Assembly: GCF_025499605.1 (NCBI RefSeq)
Contig: NZ_JAFMVC010000001.1
Location: forward strand, 248,001 to 312,000
DNA length: 64,000 nucleotides
Direction of reading: 5' to 3'
DNA from: Carboxylicivirga litoralis
GTDB lineage: Bacteria; Bacteroidota; Bacteroidia; Bacteroidales; Marinilabiliaceae
This document shows positions 54,049 through 63,640 of the stretch, in pieces. Every line of letters starts with the position of its first letter. Position 1 is the first letter of the stretch. The notes beneath the pieces are model-generated. The model saw only the letters and a program-made list of their open reading frames with translations, searched no databases and had not been told where the DNA came from. The translations under genes and the position numbers were made by a program.

Positions 54049-54498
54049 CTAATGGCTAGCAACTAATTTCTTAACCAGAATAACCATTGGCTCCGACAGA
54101 TAAGTTATTCCAAAGCTCCACAACACAATACCTACTAGTAGGTAAAGCAGAAACTTTCGCGTATTATCAAGCAGAGTCATGCCAATAATCAAGGCGATAA
54201 AGGGGCCCAGCAAACCAGTTACCATCAATCCTAAACCATGAACCCCATATTTTTCCATCCAGGTGGAGAACTTGGCTTTCTTCGCTTCAAAAGTCTTAGT
54301 GCCATATTTCTTCATCAGCCACTTACGAAACGGTTCGCCTGAAAAATAAACCAGTAAAGCCGAAGAAACAGCGCCTAATGAAACCAACGATGCCGTCATC
54401 CAAGGTTTCAGACCAAAAGCAATGCCAACGGGAATTCCTTTCCAGATACCTGATGCTCCGGCTAAATAAACGGCGACATATTTTCCTATTTCTTCCAT
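54049..54498 (-). CDS. Small multi-drug export family membrane protein
   Basis: 149 residues with about four membrane spans (AVYLAGASGIWKGIPVGIAF, WMTASLVSLGAVSSALLVYF, GLGLMVTGLLGPFIALIIGM, LLYLLVGIVLWSFGITYL). The pattern and the central basic loop GEPFRKWLMKKYGTKTFEAKKAKFS match the Sm_multidrug_ex family, a name given on weak functional evidence. The substrate is unknown. The ATG at 54498 begins MEEIGKYVAVYLAG. It lies 58 bp downstream of the DUF4838 gene on the same strand, so it may share its transcript, and is convergent with porE. Confidence 0.85.
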   Translation of the reverse strand: MEEIGKYVAVYLAGASGIWKGIPVGIAFGLKPWMTASLVSLGAVSSALLVYFSGEPFRKWLMKKYGTKTFEAKKAKFSTWMEKYGVHGLGLMVTGLLGPFIALIIGMTLLDNTRKFLLYLLVGIVLWSFGITYLSEPMVILVKKLVASH

Positions 54499-54556
54499 GG
54501 CGATTTATAAATGGCTGCAATGATAGTAAAAAATTACCGCCTCGCCTGATGTGCTG

Positions 54557-56752
54557 CTAATTTACTTGTACCTCATCGGCAAATATCCACGAAGGAAGAC
54601 CAACAGCATGATGCCAGTCCGGAGCTACCTTCATATTTTCAGCTTCTATTCTGATATACCTGGCTTTCGTTTTCGGAAAGGATACACTAAATAGTTGGGT
54701 ATCGTTTATTTTGCTGTCCTTTTTTAATGGCCGGCGATTAATGGCTTTTCCTAAGGCATTGTAATGAATCCCATCGGTCGATGCAGAATACTTAACCACC
54801 TGAGGGAAAAATACCACATGGTTCATCACTTGAAGAAAACCAGTTGACAAATATTGAATCATTTCTTCTTGCTCAAGATCAATAACAGCCACCATATCAT
54901 TACCTTCGAAACCTAACCAATTGGCATAAAAACTTCCGCCACCAAAAGCATTATCAGTAAGTGTTTGCGGATTTTCATCGGCATATTTTTTAGGTTTCGT
55001 CAAGAGTGTCACTGTTTTACCTGATGCCAGATTATTAATAGCAGCGCGTTCCTGATGACGTTTATATAGCTCCAGATAATCAGTCACCATAAAGCAGGTT
55101 TCATTCATCATGTTAATATCACCATCGCTACAACTCTGCTCAAAAGCATCGACTTCTTTCTTTACAAAATCACTATTACGCAGGGAATATTTCTCCGAAA
55201 GATTAGCCCTACAAGCTTCCAACGTAGCATACCTTACTCCAAGCCTTGCCCGTCTTACACGCTTTAATAATTCTGGCGCATCAACCACTTTTTCCTCGGC
55301 CTGGTCAAAGATTCCGTTATAGATATCCAATGCTTCCGGCCTCAAAAAAGAAGCAAAAGCCTGAGATGGTCCTCCATACAAAAACAGGAAGAAATCAGGT
55401 TTCAGCGCCAATTCATTATGCAACTGACTAATATATTCGGCTATTTCATGACCGGCCTTACCATAATAACCATCGCAAAACTCGCGAATAAGCACATCGG
55501 TATTGCGTTGCGGATCCCATAGCAGGCGTGCCATCACATACGAACGGAGTTCAAATAATTCACTCGGGTTATGGCTATGCTGTTCAAAAATCCACTTAGC
55601 ATTATTATCTGCAAAAAATCGGATATTGGGCGCCAGCGTATAAATATTGGGGAAGGGTGCTAAGAAATTAGTAAACTGAGTAGTATAATCCCAAATACGA
55701 ATGTTTTCAGTTAGTTGTTTCCAGTCTTGTAAATCAGTTGCAAAATCAGTACAACCTTCTTCAATAGGTTTACTACGATCGCATTCGATGGAGCAAAGTG
55801 TAATCAGCACATTGTCCAGCGGCTTTGTTTTGCATGCTTTACGGGTATATTGATACGCCAGCGTTGATATTGTTTTATCAGGAAAAGATTGAGCGACGGC
55901 ATTCACAAAACGAATCATCGAACCGGACGGACTGCCTTCTTCTTTATCAACAGCAGCACATTTTTCACATTGACAATATTGGGTATTATCATCCTGGCTA
56001 ACCGATACAACAGATGCAGTTGGATTATTGATAAAAATATCGGCAACCTTTTCTTTAACAATTTTCAACACATCCGGATGATTTAAACAAAGCTGAGTAG
56101 GTCTCCTTTTCCCGTTAATCATGGCATAATATTCCGGATGTTCCTCGAAGTACTTATCTGCGGGAACAAAACGATGAAAAGTATGTACTCTTGCTCCCGG
56201 AGCATACATTGGGAAAGCTTCGTATGTCACCCTTTGCTTATCGGCAAAACCGTGATGCTCGTAAAATAACTTCGAATGAACAGTGCGCACATGTACAGGC
56301 GGCGAATAGCTATAACTTTTATCTTTATTAATCAGTAATTTTGCCTGTAGTGGAACTGTTTCTGCATCCGGTGCCCAAAACCGGCAGGAAAGTTCCCGCT
56401 CCAAAAACTCATAAACAGCATACCTTAGGTATTGTGCGTCACTCGCCACAATGTGTAAATCGGCACCATTCATGCGGTAAGCTATAAACGGACTATCGCT
56501 ATCCTCATCAATTATAAGCTTAATAACAGGCCCTTCATATACCTCTGATCCATTTATTATAGACAGCTTTGCCTTGGTCGATTTTAAAATATATTGCTGT
56601 AATGCTTCAGCAGCTTCTTTCTCTGAAGATGTAGCATTAGCACTTATTGCAATTTTGTAATCTGATTTGCCATTTTTGATTAAAGTCATCGTTGAAGACT
56701 GACAGGCAAATAAAAATAGTGCCAACAATAGGCTTAAAAGGACTTGTCTCAT
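54557..56752 (-). CDS. DUF4838 lipoprotein with GH67N-like and discoidin domains
   Basis: 731 residues. The signal VLLSLLLALFLFAC ends in a lipobox. About 20-135 resembles the alpha-glucuronidase N-terminal domain (SSEKEAAEALQQYILKSTKAKL, LRYAVYEFLERELSCRFWAPDAE). About 190-480 is DUF4838 (HTFHRFVPADKYFEEHPEYYAMINGKRRP, VSVSQDDNTQYCQCEKCAAVDKEEG). The C-terminal about 150 residues form a discoidin-like domain (DNAFGGGSFYANWLGFEG). DUF4838 proteins are found in polysaccharide utilisation loci and are thought to act on glycans, but no reaction is established by the sequence. It may be linked to the SusCD pair encoded further right on the same strand. Confidence 0.9.
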   Translation of the reverse strand: MRQVLLSLLLALFLFACQSSTMTLIKNGKSDYKIAISANATSSEKEAAEALQQYILKSTKAKLSIINGSEVYEGPVIKLIIDEDSDSPFIAYRMNGADLHIVASDAQYLRYAVYEFLERELSCRFWAPDAETVPLQAKLLINKDKSYSYSPPVHVRTVHSKLFYEHHGFADKQRVTYEAFPMYAPGARVHTFHRFVPADKYFEEHPEYYAMINGKRRPTQLCLNHPDVLKIVKEKVADIFINNPTASVVSVSQDDNTQYCQCEKCAAVDKEEGSPSGSMIRFVNAVAQSFPDKTISTLAYQYTRKACKTKPLDNVLITLCSIECDRSKPIEEGCTDFATDLQDWKQLTENIRIWDYTTQFTNFLAPFPNIYTLAPNIRFFADNNAKWIFEQHSHNPSELFELRSYVMARLLWDPQRNTDVLIREFCDGYYGKAGHEIAEYISQLHNELALKPDFFLFLYGGPSQAFASFLRPEALDIYNGIFDQAEEKVVDAPELLKRVRRARLGVRYATLEACRANLSEKYSLRNSDFVKKEVDAFEQSCSDGDINMMNETCFMVTDYLELYKRHQERAAINNLASGKTVTLLTKPKKYADENPQTLTDNAFGGGSFYANWLGFEGNDMVAVIDLEQEEMIQYLSTGFLQVMNHVVFFPQVVKYSASTDGIHYNALGKAINRRPLKKDSKINDTQLFSVSFPKTKARYIRIEAENMKVAPDWHHAVGLPSWIFADEVQVN

Positions 56753-56897
56753 AGCTGTATATTTTCAATCAATTTAAAGGGTTATTGACAAGAGTCAGAT
56801 TGAAGTATCCAAATATATTAACTATCAACATCATCTGGCGGACAAGTATGTTCAATAGTTGACCAACTATGTTTACGAGATACAAACAGAGGTTATT

Positions 56898-57857
56898 TTA
56901 CATCTGCTTTCCTTTTTTCTGCGCGATAAAACTCACTATAATTAATTGAAAAGCATGATAAATCATGATGGGCACCAAAAACAATCCTTGCCCGGCCACA
57001 TTCTGAAACAGCACTTTAGAAAATACTGTTCCGTGCACCAACGACTTTTTTGAACCACAAAACAAAGCAGCAATCTTATCTTCACGATTAAAATTCATTA
57101 ACCCTGACAGAAAACCAATTACACCATAAACAATAATGAACAGCGCTAAGACCGAAATACCAATTAACAATAAATCAAGCCAGCTAATTTCTTCAAATAG
57201 TCCGGCAGTGAACGACTTGCTAAAACTCTTGTAAACGATAAGCAGAATCACCATTTTATCAAAACGAGCCAATTGCTTTATATGTTTTTTTATAAATGCA
57301 CCAAAGTATTTGTGTAATACTAGCCCCACAATGACAGGTACTAATATCTTGAGTAACAAGTCAAGTATGATTTCTGAAAAATCAAAAGCACCTTCGGCAG
57401 TCCAGAATAACCCCATCCAAAGGGGCGTAACAACTATTCCTATCAATCCGGATATGCTGGCATTAAAAATAGCACCGGCCATATTTCCTTTGGCTAACAC
57501 CACCATTACCACCGACGATGAAACAGTGGATGGCAACGCTGCTAAAAAAAACATCGCTAACCATATCATTTGTTGCTCCTCGCTCCTCATCAAAGGCTTG
57601 AAAGCTATAATTATCAAGGGAAACAATACGAATGTTGCCAATTGAACGAGCAGATGAAGACGATAATTACTCAATCCTTCTTTCATTTGTTGCGGACTTA
57701 GCTTCAAGCCATAAAAGAAGAATATAAGCGTAATGCCTACATCAGTTAATAACTCCAAATTGATTTTTCCATTATAGATACCTGGTTGTGGAAAAAACCA
57801 AGCCAATGCAATCATTGTTATAAGGCCAATTATAAAAGGATCGAGTTTTTTGAGCAT
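56898..57857 (-). CDS. Bile acid:sodium symporter family (YfeH-like) membrane protein
   Basis: 319 residues and about ten hydrophobic spans. It matches the SBF-like group: MIALAWFFPQPGIYNGKINLELLTDVGITLIFFFYGLKLSP at the start, LAALPSTVSSSVVMVVLAKGNMAGAIFNAS in the middle (the conserved helix-break region) and ALFCGSKKSLVHGTVFSKVLF. These are inner-membrane transporters of unknown substrate; true bile acid transport is not implied. It lies between the DUF4838 gene and the SusD gene, all on the minus strand, but a terminator at 58043 separates it from susD. Confidence 0.93.
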   Translation of the reverse strand: MLKKLDPFIIGLITMIALAWFFPQPGIYNGKINLELLTDVGITLIFFFYGLKLSPQQMKEGLSNYRLHLLVQLATFVLFPLIIIAFKPLMRSEEQQMIWLAMFFLAALPSTVSSSVVMVVLAKGNMAGAIFNASISGLIGIVVTPLWMGLFWTAEGAFDFSEIILDLLLKILVPVIVGLVLHKYFGAFIKKHIKQLARFDKMVILLIVYKSFSKSFTAGLFEEISWLDLLLIGISVLALFIIVYGVIGFLSGLMNFNREDKIAALFCGSKKSLVHGTVFSKVLFQNVAGQGLFLVPIMIYHAFQLIIVSFIAQKKGKQM

Positions 57858-58042
57858 ATGAGAAAGCGATTATTAGACAAATGTAATATATCTCACAATT
57901 ATATAATTGTAACAACCTGGGTTCGATATGAAATCAATTACTCAAACCTCTTGATAACAGCTATTTAAAAGTTGCAAGCCATGCCTTTATTAAATGTTTA
58001 ATCTACTTCTCTAAATTTTATTACTATACTAAAATACAGAAA

Positions 58043-58075
58043 CAAAAAAGAGGGAGCTAGTTACCTAACTCCCCC
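58043..58075 (-). terminator. Intrinsic terminator after susD
   Basis: On the minus strand GGGAGTTAG and CTAGCTCCC pair around a short loop, followed by CTCTTTTTTG. It lies 25 bp after the susD stop and closes the SusCD unit. Confidence 0.85.
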
Positions 58076-58099
58076 AATTCATTGTTTCCCGATTAGTTG

Positions 58100-59845
58100 T
58101 TATTCTTTTGTTCGTCCCGTCCACCAAACTGGTGTATCGTGGTCATTTTTGTATGCAACTGCTGCAAAGTTATCAGGATTAGTTGTCTCTTCACTTGATG
58201 GATAATAGAAACGCTCCATCCACACAAAAATATCAGAAGTAGGTGTTAAAACACCGTAATCCTTCTGAAGGCGTCGAGTTTCACTCCACACTTCCCAATA
58301 GTTTAAAATGCTCAAATGAGCCATTTTTTGATAAAAGATCTCTTTAATCTTATCATAGTCACTCATCGCATTAAATGCAGCCACTTTATTATCAAGGAAT
58401 GCAGCTATAGTAGCAGCATCAGGCTTTGAAGGTTGTGAACCATCCATAATGGCAACTGGTATAGCTGGAGACGATGCATCATCAAACGTGTTACTTCCAT
58501 TCACCTCGTAAAACCAATCAATAGACTGTGAAATAGCTGTACGATACTCCTCGGCAGCATTAACACTTCCAGCAACACCCGGATATCTGATGGCAGCTTC
58601 AGCCAATAACAGGTGCGTTTCAGTTGGTGAAAATGCAGGGTACTCCATGTCAAAGTTAAAAAAGGTTTTCTTGTTATAGAACGAGAAATAAGGTTCTAAA
58701 TGGTCATCATATGCCCAGTTCTTAGCATTGTCAATACGCTCCTGATCATACCCTAAAGCTTCCATATCCGTTTGGATTTTGTCAAACTGAGTAGGTCCCC
58801 AACTATCACAACCTACATAATCACCCCATTGATTAGGTTGAAATACTACATATGTCCTTGGATCAATCTGATCGGCAGGTGCAGTTGGTGAAGTATATCC
58901 AAAGATATCCTGCATTACAAAACGTGGTGCATGAAAATTATACCACATTTCCTTCATGGCTCTTGGCCAATACCATGCCATCACGTGCGCATAGTCGGTT
59001 TCTGCCAACCCAATGAAATCCTCGGCCTCAGAAACTACTGGTTGATTATTAGAAATAATATCGCCAATAATTTCCTGTGCTTTAGCCGCATCCACATTGC
59101 TTAAACGCATGGCCATTCTTAATCGTAAGGAATTAGCAAATTTTCGCCACTGCTCAATATTACCATCATTAAGAATATCATGTACCAAAAACTTCTGGTG
59201 AGCCAGGGAGCTATTTAATTCATAACCATCTAGTATGGTTTGAATTTCATCTAATGACTCCAATAATGTTGTATAGATATACTCCTGGGTATCATACTTC
59301 GCCCAGAATTTTTTCTGATAAGCTCCATTTGCCTCAGAAAATGGCACATCATCATAAATATCAGTCAGACGCTGAAACATGTAGGCCTTAACGATATTAA
59401 TACAATGTACATAAATGGCATAGTCTTCCTGTTCTTCTTCCGACAAATTATTGAGCAACAAGTTCATCACCGGGATGTTCTTGTTGAAATCCACATATGT
59501 TTTATTGAACTGAGTATTTCTCAATGTTGCTCCAGACCAACCTGTCCATAAGGTATATGAACCTGGCTCATAATTATTAAATGCTGCATAAGGGAATGTT
59601 CCCAAACCAAACAAACGATTAAAAGCACGGCACTGGTGATAACCAGGTCCATATTCGAGACGAAACAGTTCAGTTGGCTGAAGCGCACCTGTAAAGAGCA
59701 TAGCAAAATCTGCCTGGGTCACTTTATCCGGGTTGTAAAACTCTTCTTCCAGTTCATCCTGACAAGAAGACAATCCTAAAACGAGGCCTGTCAACATTAG
59801 TAAAAGTAGTTTACTAATCAGGTCATGTATCTTATATATTTTCAT
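58100..59845 (-). CDS. SusD/RagB-family outer-membrane lipoprotein (SusD-like type 2)
   Basis: 581 residues. The signal LLLLMLTGLVLGLSSC ends in a lipobox, then CQDELEEEFYNPDKVTQADFAMLFTG, the start typical of the longer SusD-like_2 group. A helical TPR-like body includes EDYAIYVHCINIVKAYMFQRLTDIYDDVPFSEA, KFANSLRLRMAMRLSNVDAAKAQEI and ETHLLLAEAAIRYP. It forms the surface substrate-binding lid of the SusC partner that starts 11 bp upstream on the same strand. No glycoside hydrolase is directly beside it in the window, so the ligand is unknown. Confidence 0.95.
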   Translation of the reverse strand: MKIYKIHDLISKLLLLMLTGLVLGLSSCQDELEEEFYNPDKVTQADFAMLFTGALQPTELFRLEYGPGYHQCRAFNRLFGLGTFPYAAFNNYEPGSYTLWTGWSGATLRNTQFNKTYVDFNKNIPVMNLLLNNLSEEEQEDYAIYVHCINIVKAYMFQRLTDIYDDVPFSEANGAYQKKFWAKYDTQEYIYTTLLESLDEIQTILDGYELNSSLAHQKFLVHDILNDGNIEQWRKFANSLRLRMAMRLSNVDAAKAQEIIGDIISNNQPVVSEAEDFIGLAETDYAHVMAWYWPRAMKEMWYNFHAPRFVMQDIFGYTSPTAPADQIDPRTYVVFQPNQWGDYVGCDSWGPTQFDKIQTDMEALGYDQERIDNAKNWAYDDHLEPYFSFYNKKTFFNFDMEYPAFSPTETHLLLAEAAIRYPGVAGSVNAAEEYRTAISQSIDWFYEVNGSNTFDDASSPAIPVAIMDGSQPSKPDAATIAAFLDNKVAAFNAMSDYDKIKEIFYQKMAHLSILNYWEVWSETRRLQKDYGVLTPTSDIFVWMERFYYPSSEETTNPDNFAAVAYKNDHDTPVWWTGRTKE

Positions 59846-59855
59846 AGTATTTTAT

Positions 59856-62800
59856 TTAGAAAGCAAGTTTAACTTCAAATCCATAACTTCTTACACCTGG
59901 TAAACCAGAGTACTCAGTAAACTCATTGGTACCTGCAAATGATTCCGGAGTAACGTTTGGAATATCCTTATATAGATAAGCAATATTGGTTCCGAAAACT
60001 GAAACTCTGGCTCTGGTCAGGAATGTATTGCTTAAGTACTTCTTTGGTACTTCATAAGCAAAAGTGATGCGACGTAAGGCTAAATAATCACTCTTAAATA
60101 CCACATCTTCTGTAATATCCATATAGCCTTGCCAATAAGTTCTTTCGTAATACTGCTGAGCACTGATTAATTGATCATTAGGCGTTCCATCACCTTTTAC
60201 ACCGTCCAGAATAACTCCATCATGGAATATCCATTCATACTTCGAATCAGTAGGTGCTGCATCTGAATGAGAACTTAATCCTACTAAATCACCATTGTTA
60301 TTGATATAATATGGCAAACCTCCTCTTGCTTCATCGCGATATTTTAATGACTCAACACCTGTACCATTGCCTCGCAAGTACATGTTTGTTTGAGAAATTA
60401 ACGTTCCTCCAAACTGGAAGTCAAAGTCAAAATCCAGATAGAATCCTTTATAACCAAAATTAGTATTAAAACCACCTATTACATCAGGTAATTCTTTACC
60501 TACTTTAACCTGATTTTCAGTATCAAACTCATAAACACCATTTGAGCCAACTACAAGGTTACCATTTTCATCGCGTAACCATGGATTAATATAATATTCA
60601 CCAAATTCACCACCTACACGTGCTTCACGACTTGCACCTGTAACACCCCATAATGGAAGTATTTCAACACCTTCTGCTAATTTTTTAATCTTAGTGTTAT
60701 ACTTAGCCAGGTTAAGGGTAGCACTCCATACGAAGTTATTTGTCATAATTGGCTTACCGGTCAATTGCAATTCAATACCATTATTTTGAACATCCCCAGC
60801 ATTAGTAATAATACGGTTTACACCTGATGAGCGCGGAACATCCAAAGCCATTATCTGGTCATATGTATTGGCTTTAAACCATGAGAAATCAATTCCTAAA
60901 CGATTACCCTGAAACATATTAGCTTCAAAACCCATCTCTATTTCACGCTTACGTTCTGGCTTCAGGTTTTCAGTTGGGAATGTACCTTCGGCAATCGCTT
61001 TATCAAAATCAACTGGTGGCATATCACTTGATGCTGTTTGATATGGAATACCATTGTAACTATCAACATTAAAATTCAGGTTACCAAAATAGGCTGGTCC
61101 TGGACGCCCCACATCAGCATAAGATGCACGGAACTTAGCATACTTAATAAAATCAGGCAACGCCAATGCTTCACTTGCAATCCATGACAGACTGACACCT
61201 GGGTAGAAATAGCTATTGTTAGCAGGAGGTAAAATACTTGACCAGTCATTCCGTCCTTGTACCTCTAAATACAAATAATCGCGGAAAGCTATTTGCGCCG
61301 AACCTAACACACCATAAAGAGTATATGAAGTACGACTCCCGCTACCTTCAGATTTCACATCTTTACGTGAATTAGTTAAAGAGAACCAATTCTCAATTAA
61401 AAATTCCTGTGTTAATGACTTTAAACTTCGGTCCATACTATATTCATAAACACCACCTATAAACCCAGATAACCTGAAATCATCATTGATTTTCTTATCG
61501 AAATTTAAGAGTGCCTGATTAGTTAGCTTAAGAATGTTTCGCTCACTAACCGAGTAATAACCTTGTGTAGGATCTTCATCCAACGGACGCATTACTTTCT
61601 TTTTCACTTCACCCAATTTGCGTGTCATATCAAATCCTGAGCGTAAAGAAAGTGACAACCAATCGGTGAATTCAATACCCAAATTAGCCGACTGGATAAA
61701 GTGGTGACGTTCTTCATCAAAATCATTCTGTGTCTGGTTCCAGAAGTATGTAGAACCAATCTGACTAGCTGCAGAACCTGCTGCCTCACGACGTTCCTTG
61801 TCTCTAAAATACCAATAAACACCCGTTTCGTCATGGATATTCTGTTTCCATAATTCAGGCTTCATATCGCGATTCACACCATATGTCACCAACTCATCCT
61901 GCATTCGGAAAGGTGCATTGTGGTTAAATGTGTAATAATAATTACTGATATAGCCTAGCTTGATTTTGTCGGAAATATTAATATTTCCATTAAAACTTAG
62001 TATGTGGTTTTTCTGCTCAGCACCTATAATTGTACTTGTATACTGCTTATTAGTGTATGAAAAACGGAAGTTTCCAACTTCACCAGCATTTGATAATGCA
62101 ACGCTATTAGTTGCCAAGTGACCAGTTTGAAAAAGATCACTGTAGTTATCCGGTTGTGCTGTATAAGGCCTCATCTGTCCATCCCACCATAATATTTCAC
62201 GACCATCCATTTTAGGTCCCCATCCGGCAGCACCACCAGAACCCCAAAATACAGGCGTTTTCACACCATTAACATCTTGATACTTAAATCCATACTCATC
62301 AGTCATATCGGCATCAAGCCCTTCAACAGCCATGGTATTACCTGTACCAAACTCATTTTGTAAATCAGGCACAAAGGCTGTATTGTCCCAGGTATAACTT
62401 GATGCCACTTCAACACCAAAACCTTTTTTGCTTTTACCCGATTTAGTAGTGATTAAAACAACTCCATTCGCACCCGCATGCCCATATAACACAGACGCCT
62501 TAGCTCCTTTTAGAATTTCCACCGACTCAATATCTTCAGCATTGATATCGTTGATACCAGTACCACGGTCACGTCCATCCCTATCATTTCTGTTCATTCC
62601 TGAATTCTCATCAAAGATTGGAATACCATCCACCACAAATAAAGGACGAGTAGATGAAGATTCTGTCAGCGATACTGAGTTACGGATATTAATAATCATA
62701 CCTCCGGTAGGACCATTAGCTGTGCCTGAGATTTTAACACCTGCAGCCTTACCATATAACGATGTCAAAGGGTTTACCGGCACACCACTTTTTACCAATT

Positions 62801-63518
62801 CATCAGACTTAATAGAACTTACCGAGTAACCAAGAGCTTTTTTATCGCGCTTAATACCCAAAGCTGTAACCACTACTTCGTCCAAACCAGTTGTTTCTTC
62901 AATCAGGGTAATATTAATTTCACGGGTTCCTCCAACAACAACCTCCTGATCTGTAAACCCGATGTAGGAAAATACTATTACATCATCGGCATTGTCTACC
63001 TCAATATTATAAGTTCCATCGATACCGGTGATAACACCGTGTTGAGGGTTCGTCTTTTCATAAACATTAACGCCTGGAAGCGGCTCACCATTAATATCGG
63101 TGACTTTCCCGGTGACTGTTAAGGTTTGTTGTTGAATACTATTGTTATTTTTTACAACAGCTGACAACACAACATGATTCTCAATCATAGAGTACCGCAC
63201 ATCACTGCTTTTAAATACAGTAGCCAGCAGGTCTTCTAACGACTGGTTGTCAGCTTTAACGGTTATACCTTTATTTACATCGATATTTGAATCGCTGTAA
63301 ATAAAAGTTACATCGGTCTGTTTTTCAATCTCCTCAAGAAGCTGCTTGATGCTAACATCTTTGAGATTTAGGTTCACTTTTGATTGCGAGTAAACATTGG
63401 CTGATAACTGCAATGTACCCACCAATACAAATAGTATCAGTAGTTTCATAATTCTTAATGTTTGTAGCCAGGAAGCATACCAGCCTCCCGAACAGGCTTT
63501 TTCTGCACTTTTTTTCAT
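59856..63518 (-). CDS. SusC/RagA-family TonB-dependent transporter with STN domain
   Basis: 1220 residues. A signal peptide (IMKLLILFVLVGTLQLSANVYSQ) precedes an STN domain at about 47-118 (NLNLKDVSIKQLLEEIEKQTDVTFIYSD). A carboxypeptidase-like domain follows at about 135-210 (VTGKVTDINGEPLPGVNVYEK). The plug starts at GLDEVVVTALGIKRDKKALGYSVSSI and has RPLFVVDGIPIFD and KASVLYGHAGANGVVLITTKSGK. The barrel ends GVRSYGFEVKLAF, with a C-terminal aromatic residue as in outer-membrane barrels. STN plus the adjacent fecR gene implies sigma/anti-sigma control. Start MKKSAEKACSGGW at 63518; the internal Met at residue 24 is an alternative. Confidence 0.97.
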   Translation of the reverse strand: MKKSAEKACSGGWYASWLQTLRIMKLLILFVLVGTLQLSANVYSQSKVNLNLKDVSIKQLLEEIEKQTDVTFIYSDSNIDVNKGITVKADNQSLEDLLATVFKSSDVRYSMIENHVVLSAVVKNNNSIQQQTLTVTGKVTDINGEPLPGVNVYEKTNPQHGVITGIDGTYNIEVDNADDVIVFSYIGFTDQEVVVGGTREINITLIEETTGLDEVVVTALGIKRDKKALGYSVSSIKSDELVKSGVPVNPLTSLYGKAAGVKISGTANGPTGGMIINIRNSVSLTESSSTRPLFVVDGIPIFDENSGMNRNDRDGRDRGTGINDINAEDIESVEILKGAKASVLYGHAGANGVVLITTKSGKSKKGFGVEVASSYTWDNTAFVPDLQNEFGTGNTMAVEGLDADMTDEYGFKYQDVNGVKTPVFWGSGGAAGWGPKMDGREILWWDGQMRPYTAQPDNYSDLFQTGHLATNSVALSNAGEVGNFRFSYTNKQYTSTIIGAEQKNHILSFNGNINISDKIKLGYISNYYYTFNHNAPFRMQDELVTYGVNRDMKPELWKQNIHDETGVYWYFRDKERREAAGSAASQIGSTYFWNQTQNDFDEERHHFIQSANLGIEFTDWLSLSLRSGFDMTRKLGEVKKKVMRPLDEDPTQGYYSVSERNILKLTNQALLNFDKKINDDFRLSGFIGGVYEYSMDRSLKSLTQEFLIENWFSLTNSRKDVKSEGSGSRTSYTLYGVLGSAQIAFRDYLYLEVQGRNDWSSILPPANNSYFYPGVSLSWIASEALALPDFIKYAKFRASYADVGRPGPAYFGNLNFNVDSYNGIPYQTASSDMPPVDFDKAIAEGTFPTENLKPERKREIEMGFEANMFQGNRLGIDFSWFKANTYDQIMALDVPRSSGVNRIITNAGDVQNNGIELQLTGKPIMTNNFVWSATLNLAKYNTKIKKLAEGVEILPLWGVTGASREARVGGEFGEYYINPWLRDENGNLVVGSNGVYEFDTENQVKVGKELPDVIGGFNTNFGYKGFYLDFDFDFQFGGTLISQTNMYLRGNGTGVESLKYRDEARGGLPYYINNNGDLVGLSSHSDAAPTDSKYEWIFHDGVILDGVKGDGTPNDQLISAQQYYERTYWQGYMDITEDVVFKSDYLALRRITFAYEVPKKYLSNTFLTRARVSVFGTNIAYLYKDIPNVTPESFAGTNEFTEYSGLPGVRSYGFEVKLAF

Positions 63519-63640
63519 AGTTTTGTAATGAATGTTAATGAATATCCAACTGCAATTGGATGTTTTAAATCTTATCAGGAGTATGTTGGCGCATATTCCT
63601 GATTTTGGCTAACAATCTCTTTTAATTTCTTTTACATAGG